NCBI GenBank assembly: GCA_020723165.1
Contig: DYJK01000021.1
Coordinates: 1-38,498 of the forward strand
Source: Melioribacter roseus
Lineage (GTDB): Bacteria; Bacteroidota; Ignavibacteria; Ignavibacteriales; Melioribacteraceae
DNA: 38,498 bases
Reading direction: 5' to 3'
Shown here: one piece after another, positions 1 through 9,400 of the stretch
Layout of the letters: the number at the start of each line of letters is the position of its first letter
Position numbering within the stretch: the stretch's first letter is position 1
Position numbers and translations under genes: made by a program
The notes under the pieces: generated by a model
Database searches by the model: none
What the model was told of the DNA's origin: nothing
Seen by the model: only the letters and a program-made list of their open reading frames with translations

Positions 1-5
1 TTTAC

Positions 6-47
6 TGACATTTCTATCGAGTCGTATCTATGACATTTCTATGGAGT
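6..47 (+). repeat. Direct repeat pair, possible IS end
   Basis: Two 17-base copies, at 6-22 and 31-47, differ at one position. Both read TGACATTTCTAT, then C or G, then GAGT, and their starts are 25 bases apart. Paired direct repeats starting with TG near an element tip are typical of IS21-family ends, where the transposase binds several copies. No istA or istB is present to the right, so this would be a solo or decayed end, or belong to something left of the window. The repeat itself is seen directly. The IS21 link is an inference from memory of the family. Confidence 0.4.
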
Positions 48-135
48 TATTACAAGGGAAAACACCTCTAACCCCGGTTAATTGAATGTAGAACATTTAA
101 TAACTATTTTAGTCAACAAAAAAACTTAATCAAAT

Positions 136-1257
136 ATGCGAATCGGAATACCAAGAGAAGCACACCGCGAAGAAAAAAGAGTTGCCCTTGTACCGGCCGG
201 GGTGGACGCATTAGTTAAATCCGGTCATTCTGTTTTTATCGAAACTAATGCCGGGGCAGATAGTCATTTTACGGATGATGAATACCGGAACGTTGGTGCT
301 AATATTGTCTACACTACCGAAGAAGTCTTTCAACGTGCCGAGATGATTGTTAAAGTTGCACCATTAACGGAACAAGAAACTGATCTTCTTCAAGAAGAAC
401 AAATCATTTTTTCATTTCTCTATCTTGCCGTGGGCAAAAAAAATATTATTGAAAAATTACTGAAGAAAAAAGTGAGCGCCATTGCTTATGAACTTATTGA
501 AAAAGACGACCAGCTTCCAATACTCCAATCGATGAGTGAAATTGCCGGTCAGCTTGCAATTCAAGTTGGTGAAAGATATCTAGGGAGTGATTATCCCAAC
601 AGCCGGGGAATTCTAATGGGTGGTATTGCCGGTGTTGCACCGGCGGCAGTTGTTATTCTCGGTGCCGGGGTTGTGGGATTCCACGCTGCACGTGTCGCAT
701 TTGCCAAAGGTGCTCATGTTATTGTTCTTGATAAAGATTTAAGAAGACTTAAAAGAATAAACACGGATATCTCTCACAATATTTCAACTGTTGCTGCAAA
801 TCCTTTTACAATTGCACGCGGTGCAAAATTTGCCGATCTGCTTATCGGTGCTATCCAGATGAAAGCCGAAAAAACTCCAAACCTTATAACCGAAGCAATG
901 GTTAAAACAATGAAGAAAGGTGCTGTGCTTGTTGATGTTTCTATCGATCAAGGAGGGTGCGTTGAAACAAGCAGACCTACTACAATTTCCGACCCGGTTT
1001 TTGTTATGCATAATGTAATTCATTATTGTGTTCCCAATATGCCGGCTCTTGTTTCTAGGACTGCAAGTTACGGACTAACCAATGCTTCGTTAGAATATGT
1101 TGCGGAGATTGCAGATAACGGACTTTCAAATGCACTTCTTGGTAATTCAGGATTAGCTAAAGGTGTTTGCACTTACAACGGTTTTTGCTCAAACGAAAAT
1201 ATTGCCGAAGCATTTAATATAGAATACCGCAGACTACATATTTTTTCTACGAATTAA
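136..1257 (+). CDS. Alanine dehydrogenase-like protein (divergent active site)
   Basis: 373 residues, the usual length for alanine dehydrogenase, which interconverts L-alanine and pyruvate with NAD in the cytoplasm. The family fold is clear: start MRIGIPRE with Arg15, a Rossmann motif GAGVVGFHAARVA after MGGIAGVAPA, then SIDQGGC (Asp near 271), ETSRPTT and HYCVPNMP. However, the two residues known to be catalytic in characterised enzymes, Lys75 and His96, are Ala75 (in KVAPL) and Tyr96 (in FSFLYLA). The pyridine nucleotide transhydrogenase alpha subunit shares the fold and also lacks them, but the GGC-ETSRPTT segment is dehydrogenase-like. As I recall, flavobacteria often carry a divergent Ald beside porX and tsaE, which matches this neighbourhood. 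It may be a subfamily with altered chemistry, so no ald symbol is given. No clear Shine-Dalgarno precedes the ATG. The CoA-transferase gene follows after 18 bases. Confidence 0.8.
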   Translation: MRIGIPREAHREEKRVALVPAGVDALVKSGHSVFIETNAGADSHFTDDEYRNVGANIVYTTEEVFQRAEMIVKVAPLTEQETDLLQEEQIIFSFLYLAVGKKNIIEKLLKKKVSAIAYELIEKDDQLPILQSMSEIAGQLAIQVGERYLGSDYPNSRGILMGGIAGVAPAAVVILGAGVVGFHAARVAFAKGAHVIVLDKDLRRLKRINTDISHNISTVAANPFTIARGAKFADLLIGAIQMKAEKTPNLITEAMVKTMKKGAVLVDVSIDQGGCVETSRPTTISDPVFVMHNVIHYCVPNMPALVSRTASYGLTNASLEYVAEIADNGLSNALLGNSGLAKGVCTYNGFCSNENIAEAFNIEYRRLHIFSTN

Positions 1258-1275
1258 ATTTTGAGATTTTGAAAA

Positions 1276-2628
1276 ATGACATTAGACCAAATTAAAATTG
1301 AAAAACCGGCTAATTCAACATGGGTGAAGAAGTATAATTCTAAATTAGTTAGTGCTGATGACGCTGTTAAGGTTATTAAATCTGGTGATAAGTTAATTGT
1401 TCAGCCGGGCTGTGCCGCTCCTCTCGAGTTAATTAAAGCAATGGTTAAACGTAAAGATGAATTGAGCGATGTAGAGATTTATCATATTCTTGTTGTTGGC
1501 GAGCTTCCGTATATGAAACCGGGTATGGAAAAGCATTTTAAACACAAAGCTTTTTTTATCGGAAGTAATTCGAGAAATGCTGTTAATGAAGGACGGGCAG
1601 AATTTATCCCGATTTTTCTTTCGGAAGTTACAATGTTGTTTAAGAGAGGTGTGCTTCAAGCAGATGTTGCACTTATTCATGTTTCACCGCCCGATGAACA
1701 TGGGTTTTGCAGTTACGGAATCGATGTTGGAAATATTAAAACACCAACCGAAAAAGCTAAATGTGTCATTGCCCAGGTTAACAAGCAAATGCCTCGCGGA
1801 CTTGGGAATAGTTTTATCCATATCAATAAAATTGATTTTATAGTTGAAGCGGATGAACCTTTGATGGAACTGCCGCAGATTGATCCGAATGCTACACCGG
1901 AAGAACTTGAAGTCTATGACAAAATTGGTAAACATATTTCAGAATTAATAGAAGACGGTTCAACATTACAAATGGGTATTGGTGCAATACCGGATGCAGT
2001 TCTAAAATATTTGCATAATAAAAATGACCTCGGTGTTCACACTGAAATGTTTTCTGACGGATTAGTGGACCTTGTTGAATCCGGTATTGTAAATGGTGAA
2101 AAGAAAACATTACACCCCGGAAAATTAGTTGCCGGTTTTGTACTCGGTACAAAAAAATCTTTCAGGTTTATTGATAACAACCCGATCTTCGAATTTCATC
2201 CGCAAGAATATGTGAACGATCCGTTTATTATTTCCCAGAACAATAAAATGGTGGCGATAAATTCTGCTATCGAAGTTGATCTTACCGGTCAGGTCTGTTC
2301 AGATTCAATTGGTACAAAATTTTTTAGCGGTATAGGCGGACAAGTAGATTTTATCCGCGGCGCAGCTCATTCCGAAGGAGGCAAACCGATAATTGCATTA
2401 CCTTCGGCAACCAAAGATCTTAAATACTCGAAGATTACAAGTATATTAAAACCCGGTGCCGGTGTGGTTACATCGCGTGGAGATGTTCATTACGTTGTAA
2501 CCGAATATGGAGTTGCTTATTTATTCGGAAAAACTATCCAGGAACGTGCTAGAGCTTTAATTGAAATTTCGCACCCGGCATTCAGGGATGAACTTACAGA
2601 GTTTGCAAAAAAAACTTACTACATTTGA
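1276..2628 (+). CDS. Acetyl-CoA hydrolase/4-hydroxybutyrate CoA-transferase family protein
   Basis: 450 residues, the typical length for this family, which moves CoA between short-chain acids (acetyl-CoA with 4-hydroxybutyrate, butyrate or propionate) or hydrolyses acetyl-CoA. Seen in the sequence: an N-terminal domain with SGDKLIVQPGCAAPLELIKA, the GIGAIPDAV turn, HTEMFSDGLVDL with Glu257 as the likely glutamate that forms the glutamyl-CoA intermediate, NSAIEVDLTGQV, the glycine-rich FFSGIGGQVDFIRGAAHSEGG, and the C-terminal VVTEYGVAYLFGKT. These match the 4-hydroxybutyrate CoA-transferase subgroup better than the succinyl-CoA:acetate type, but the substrate cannot be read from sequence. It follows the Ald-like gene and is followed 3 bases later by a phosphoesterase gene, so the three are probably co-transcribed. 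Confidence 0.85.
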   Translation: MTLDQIKIEKPANSTWVKKYNSKLVSADDAVKVIKSGDKLIVQPGCAAPLELIKAMVKRKDELSDVEIYHILVVGELPYMKPGMEKHFKHKAFFIGSNSRNAVNEGRAEFIPIFLSEVTMLFKRGVLQADVALIHVSPPDEHGFCSYGIDVGNIKTPTEKAKCVIAQVNKQMPRGLGNSFIHINKIDFIVEADEPLMELPQIDPNATPEELEVYDKIGKHISELIEDGSTLQMGIGAIPDAVLKYLHNKNDLGVHTEMFSDGLVDLVESGIVNGEKKTLHPGKLVAGFVLGTKKSFRFIDNNPIFEFHPQEYVNDPFIISQNNKMVAINSAIEVDLTGQVCSDSIGTKFFSGIGGQVDFIRGAAHSEGGKPIIALPSATKDLKYSKITSILKPGAGVVTSRGDVHYVVTEYGVAYLFGKTIQERARALIEISHPAFRDELTEFAKKTYYI

Positions 2629-2631
2629 TCT

Positions 2632-3321
2632 ATGGTTGCTGTAATTGGTGATATACACGGTTGTTATTATACTCTACTTGATCTTTATAAAAAGATTGTA
2701 GAGACTTATCCCGGCATTCCAATCTATACGGTAGGCGATCTTGTAGATAGGGGAAATCACAGTTTCGAAGTTGTCCAGTTTGTAATTGATAATAATGTTT
2801 TTGTTACGCCCGGCAACCACGATTATATGTTCTATCATTTCTTTAAAGATCCTTCTAGCGTATTTGCACGTTCGTGGCTCTTCAATGGGAATGAGACTAC
2901 ACTTGAATCGTATGAAAATCATCAAGCTGAAATGTTTGTCCATCTTGATTTTATAAAATCAACACGCCTATTTTATAATTTAGACGATTGTTTTATCTGC
3001 CATGCCGGTATATCATATCAATATGAAAAATCATTGCCGGCAGATTTCAGGAATAACTTGGATATTCTCGATCAAGTTATTAAGAACGATTTAAAAACCG
3101 ATAAAGGTATAATGTGGACGCGCGATCCTCTTCTTAATTTAGGCAAACTCCAGTTAGTAGGTCATACAAAGCAGCAAGAAATAACATTGGTTGAAGATTC
3201 CAACGCATTGTATATTGATACCGGCGCATGTGTTGGTAATAAATTGAGTGCGGTCATTATTCATGAAAACAAGATCATCGAAACGCTGGAAGAGAAAACC
3301 CACTTGAATGACATCATCTAA
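2632..3321 (+). CDS. PPP-type metallophosphoesterase (Ser/Thr phosphatase / ApaH-like)
   Basis: 229 residues with the complete PPP signature: GDIHGC (Asp7, His9), GDLVDRG (Asp36), GNHD (Asn62, His63), then CHAG and VGHT, which supply the later metal-binding histidines. These residues hold two metal ions that activate water for phosphoester cleavage. The length and simple single-domain layout match bacterial PrpA/lambda-phosphatase-like enzymes, which act on phosphoproteins or on dinucleotide polyphosphates such as Ap4A. Sequence alone does not separate these. No signal peptide, so it is cytoplasmic. It starts 3 bases after the CoA-transferase stop codon, so it is likely the last gene of a three-gene unit. 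Confidence 0.85.
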   Translation: MVAVIGDIHGCYYTLLDLYKKIVETYPGIPIYTVGDLVDRGNHSFEVVQFVIDNNVFVTPGNHDYMFYHFFKDPSSVFARSWLFNGNETTLESYENHQAEMFVHLDFIKSTRLFYNLDDCFICHAGISYQYEKSLPADFRNNLDILDQVIKNDLKTDKGIMWTRDPLLNLGKLQLVGHTKQQEITLVEDSNALYIDTGACVGNKLSAVIIHENKIIETLEEKTHLNDII

Positions 3322-3328
3322 TTTTTTA

Positions 3329-3399
3329 CCCTCAATTACTTTAAAAATGAATTGCATAAGAAAATTATTTTAATAATTTTTGATATAACCATTTGAGGG
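3329..3399. repeat. Nested inverted repeat between phosphoesterase gene and sprA
   Basis: The 153-base gap before sprA holds an outer 7-base pair of arms, CCCTCAA at 3329-3335 and TTGAGGG at 3393-3399. They enclose an AT-only hairpin with perfect 9-base arms, AAAATTATT at 3361-3369 and AATAATTTT at 3372-3380, followed by TTG. It could be a weak terminator for the upstream unit or part of the sprA leader. The remaining sequence to 3474 is AT-rich, with no clear promoter boxes that I can defend. Confidence 0.4.
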
Positions 3400-3474
3400 A
3401 GGTTCTATAGAATATTTTATACGGTAATTTCTTGAACAAAAAGTAGGTATACCATTTCCCTTTACAGAAAAAAT

Positions 3475-6400
3475 ATGCTGAAGTTGGGAATTAAGTTAAG
3501 TTTGTTTCCAATTTTTATTGCCTCAATCGCATTATCGTTTGGATTTACAAATGAAACAGAATCAAGATTCAGTGAACAACTGTTGATTGACGCATGTTTT
3601 AATTATTTAATCCAGCTCGATGCCGTAAAAAACAATCCGCAGCAATTTGAATTCCAAACCGGTGAACAATCAAACTCGTGGAAAGATATTTTTTCATTTG
3701 CTGTACCAGATACAACCGAAAAAGCAGATACATTAGTTGCTGATAGTCTAAAATTATTAGATACAACAAAAGTTGTTTTATCGAAAGCCGACTCAATTTT
3801 ATTCAAAGCGAAACAAGATTCACTTAGAAGGATCGATTCACTTTCCCAGGATTCAACCGCACGTCTTCAATATTTTAGAGCTGCACGCGAAGATTATTTT
3901 TCGGTTCCATTTAGATCAAGAAAGCCATCGCCGTTTTTTGTGCAACCCTCTGCAGCTTCTTTGATAAGAACAGCAGAATTGGATTCAACCGGTACTAAAG
4001 TTATTATCAAAGAAAAAATAGCCGGTGAAGATTCCAAAGTTTATTTGGAAATTCCCCTCGAAGAATATATCCAATTACGTTATGACGCTTTAAACCGGGA
4101 TTTATGGGAACAGAAAGGCTACGAGTATAAATTAAAATCCGGCAAAAAAGATCTAAGCCAGTTGATAACTGATATTACCAATATCGAAATACCGCTGCCG
4201 AGTACATCTTTACTAAGTATATTCGGTCCGCCTAAAATAAATTTAAAAATTGCCGGTGCTGTAGATATCCATGGTGCGTGGCGAAGCGAAACAACAACCG
4301 GTATCACGAGTTCTGCTCTTGGCAACACACGCAACGAACCCGATTTTAAACAGCAAGTTCAAATTAATTTAAGCGGTACTATCGGTGATAAACTTACCAT
4401 TGCTGCCGATTGGAATACCGAGCGGCAATTCCAATATGAAAACCAGTTGAAAATAAAATATACCGGTTACGAAGATGAAATTATTCAAAGTATCGAAGCC
4501 GGTAACGTAACACTCCAGGCGTCGCCATTAATAGGCGGCAGTGAAGCACTTTTTGGTGTTAAAGCACAGATGAAAGTTGGGCCATTTAGTTTAACCGCTC
4601 TTGCATCACAAAAGAAAGGTGAAGTGCAAGAAGTATCTGTAAGCGGCGGCGCTAAAGCTCAAAAGTTTGAACTGCATGCTTATGAATATTCGCCCAATCA
4701 TTTTTTCATACACAGTGTTTACGCCGATTCGGCATTGGATGCTTTTAATGAATACTATGGAAACCCAACCCCGGTACTGATCGACTCAATACGAGTGAAA
4801 GATATTGAAGTTTGGAAATCTGTAACCAACATTATTAACCCTGAAATAGAAAGAAAAGCAAATGCCTACATGAATCTGCCGAGAAGAAGCAAAGGTGTGT
4901 TATTAAATGAATTAAGAGATAGTCTTAGACAAACAATCCCCGGCGAACAAGAAATTGACCGGCGTTTTATCTTACTTCAAGAAGGAATAGATTATGAGGT
5001 TCATAAAGCAACCGGTTTTATAAGTTTTAAAACTCAAATCCAAAACCAGGATGCAATTGCTGTTGCTTTTAGAATGGAAGGACCAACAACTTCAAACGAT
5101 GATGATGTTTATTTTGGAGAGTTCAAACAAGATGTAGTAGGAGATTCAACAGCAAGAATAGTTTTGAAGTTGGTCAAACCGCCAAATTTACAACCGCAAT
5201 TTGAGGATGCCTGGAAATTGCAGCTAAGAAATATTTATTCCATTGGTGGTAGAGCAGTAAAGAAAGAAGGATTTGTTCTCGATATTAAATACCAGGTAGA
5301 AGGACAAGAGGCGCAAAGCGAATATAATGGTGTGAAATTAATTCAGGCGTTTGGTCTCGATAGGTACAATGAAAGCGGAAGTGCAGAACCGGACGGTGCA
5401 TTTGATTTTGAACCTGAACGAACGATCTTAACTGGTACCGGTGAAATTATTTTCCCGGTGCTTAAACCATTTGGCAGCTATTTACCTAATACATCGCCGT
5501 TAAATCTTCCTCCTGAATTGCAGTACAATAGTGTTTATGATACGACTGTAGCTGCTGCCAAAGATGATGGGGCACATGATAAATTTATTATTACCGGTGA
5601 ATATAGTGCCTCTGTTACTTCTGTTTATAATGTTGGTTTTAACGTAGTTGAAAATTCTGTCCGTGTTCTATTGAATGATGTACCCTTAAAAGAAGGAGTC
5701 GATTATTCGGTCGATTATAATTTAGGTCAGGTAATTATAAGGAGAGATGAAGCACTTGTACCGGGTGCAAACTTAAAAATCTCATACGAACAGAATGATC
5801 TTTTCCAGCTTGCTTCTAAAACACTTGTCGGGCTGCGCGGTTTGTACGAATTCAATAAACAGACTTCGCTGGGCTTTTCTTTCCTGAATTTAAATCAGCA
5901 GACACTTAGCGATAAAGTTAGGATTGGCGAAGAACCGCTGAATAATTCAATATATGGCGTTGATTTCAAATCGTCTTTCAATCTTCCTTTTATTACAAAA
6001 GCGCTTGATAAAGTTATATCGACGAGTGCACCTTCAACGCTTACATTAAATGCAGAGTATGCTTACATAAATCCTGATCCTAATACAAAGAAAAGTACAA
6101 TTGCCGGTGATGAAAATAGAAGCATTGCCTATATAGATGATTTTGAAGGTGCAAAGAGAATAATTCCGCTCGGCATTTCATACGGTTCATGGAGGGATAT
6201 CAGCGTACCGGATAGTATACCTTTAATATATACTTTGCCGCAATATAATGATCCGCGGAATCCGCAGCCGCAAGATGCACAGATGAATTATAAAGCTAAA
6301 GCATATTGGTTTAATATAACACCATCGGATGTTACTGTTGATGAAATTTATGGAGACAGAAAAGTAGCGGCGCCTGATCAACAGCAGATTACTGTTTTAG

Positions 6401-9400
6401 ATTTTGTTTATTTGCCGACTGAAAGAGGTTATTACAATTATTACCCTGATTTAGATGAAAAAGAGAAGAACTGGGCCGGTATAATGAAACCGCTCTCATC
6501 AACTGCCAATAATTTGTTAGAAGAAAATATTGAGTTTATAGAATTTTGGGTAAACCAAGTTACTGCACCACAAGATTTGAAATTATATTTAGATCTTGGA
6601 CAAATTAGTGAAGATGTTATTCCTAATGGCGAACGTGATACTGAAGATAAAATTAAGAAAGACAATGATTTGGTTGATGAAGGTGAAGATACCGGTATCG
6701 ATGGACTAGCTGACGTTAATGAACCGGGTTATGATCAAACATTAAATCCAGACCCGGCAAATGATAATTATTCGTTTCAACTCGGCACCGGTGATTATTC
6801 AAAAATAAACGGAACCGAAGGGAATGCTGTATCGATTGATCTCGGTAGATTACCTGATTCCGAAGATTTGAACCGTAATCTTACAATTGATAAGGTTAAC
6901 AGCTATTTCCGTTATGTAGTACCGTTAGATACCAATAAAGCAACAAATCCGTTTGTACAAGGAGGCGGTAATGGTTGGTTTTTGTACCGTATTCCATTAA
7001 AGGATTATATACGCCCGATTGGCGATCCCAGTCTTTCTATTGTAGAAACAATCAGGTTGTGGGTTTCCGGCGTTACAGAGAATGTGCACCTAAGATTTGC
7101 AGAAATGAATTTAGTTGGTAATCAATGGGAAAAAGTTTTGCGAAAAGCAACAACAGATTTTCCGGAAGTAACAATCGATGATGAAGTTTTAACTGTTTCC
7201 ACTATCAACTATGAGGATAACCCTGAATATATTATTCCGCCCGGCGTACAGCGCGAACGTGACAGAACAAAACCGGATTATGAAATTTTTAAGAATGAGC
7301 AATCTTTGAATTTGATCTTACAGAATTTAGAAGATGGTGATAAAAGGGAGGTTGTCCGTAATCTTTACAAACCTTTGGATGTTTTCAATTACAAAGAGAT
7401 GAAACTTTATTATCATGCCGATGACAGTGATTTGCAAACTTCAATTTCTTATTATAAAGATTCGAGTGACTATGCCACACAAGTATATTTAAGATTCGGT
7501 GCCGATACTACCAACTATTACGAATATCGCCTTCCGCTTCAACAAAATTCTGATCCATCTCAATTTAATTGGAGCGAAATTAGATTGGTATTTTCTGAAT
7601 TAACTGCAATCAAACAAGCGCGCGATACAGCACTGTCGGTTATTAAAAATTTGTACCTTGTGCCAATCGAAGGAAAAGAAGGGCATACATACGGTGTAAA
7701 GGGAAATCCAACATTAACAAGGATTTCTTTCTTCATGATTGGGATAATTAATCCGAAGGGAATAGGAAATCCAAATGATAATGTTTCAGGCAGTTTATGG
7801 ATAAACGAATTACGTGTCCTGGAAGCTGATGCAACACCGGGTTGGGCTTATACTGCTTCCGGTTCTTTAGCACTTGCCGATCTGTTAAAATTAAATTTTA
7901 GTATATCTCAAACAAATCCCTATTTTCATAAACTTTCCGATCGTTTTGGTTCACGTGATGATAAAATGAGCTGGAGTGCTTCTGCTGATCTTGATGTTCT
8001 AAAATTGCTGCCGATTAATTTGCCCGGAAGTAACTTGAGGATTGCTTATAACCGCCAGGAATCTTCTATTGATCCGTTATATCAACCAGGTACGGATATT
8101 AAGGTTTCCGAAGCCCAGGAGATAAAAAGGAGATCCTTAAATGAAAGTAACCCGGATTCAGTTGATATTGATAAAACCGTAGAAGAAATGAAAACAGTAA
8201 CGCAAACAAAAAGTTACTCGGAAACATGGACTCTCTCGAATATTAAAATTAAAATTCCAACCGATGCGTGGTATATAAGGGATACATTTAACAATCTAAC
8301 ATTTAGTTTTAATTATAATAAAACTTCATCGCGTTCGCCTACAATATATAACAGCAACAACTGGACTTGGAACGCCGGTGCAAATTATTCGGTAGTCTTC
8401 AGCAGAGAACTTTATTTTAAGCCGGCTGATATTCCTTTGCTTGGCGATTTGTTAAGTATCTTTACCGATTATAAAGATGTTAAAATTTATTTTGCACCGC
8501 AGACTATTACAGCAAATGTTACTGCTGTAAGAAAAAGAAATTACTCATTAACACGAAGTACCAACTTAGCAACAAAGCCGAATATACAAAGGGATTTTAC
8601 CTCGAATAGAGGTGCCGGGTTTACATGGGCTTTGACTGAAGGCGGATTATTAAATCTTTCGCTCAACTATGATTTTGATATCCAATCATCATTAGCATAT
8701 TTACTTGCATTCGATAATATTGAAAGAAGTGAAAGTGAAATTTGGAGTGATATTTTCGGCGGTGCATTCTTTGGAAGAGATTATAGTTACAAACAGACTT
8801 TTGATATCAAAGCAAATCCAAAACTGCCTTCGTTCGGTGACATAAATAGATATATCACTTTGAATGCTTCTTACGGCTCATCATACGCATGGCAGAATAA
8901 TTTTACGCAGCTTGAATTGGGAAAAAGTGCCGGCTATAACAGTAAACTTACTGCTAATCTAACAATAAGATTAAAATCAATCTTTGCGCCATTATTCCAG
9001 GAAGAAAAAACGGAACAGTCTAAACAACCATTTCAACCACCAACGCAACAGCCGACTGAGGGTGGAAGAGGTGGCAGAAGAAGTCAGCGCGGTACAACTC
9101 AGCAGCCGGTTAAACCTATTATTCCGGAAGAAAATATTCAGGTTAAAGATAGTCTTGCTCTAAGCGATAGTATGGTTGTTAATGATTCACTAGCGATTAC
9201 CGATTCAAGTGAAGTTGCCGAAGAAGAAGAGGTTGATGAAGGTCCAAGTAAACTTGAAATTGGATTGGAGTTTTTAAAACTTGCTTTCAAATGGATTTTC
9301 TTAGATTATGACCAAATCGGTATAAACTTTTCACAGACCAGTAGTTACACCGGTGGCGGTTTAAAGGGTGATGGAACGGGTTTTAATAATTTTTGGGGTG

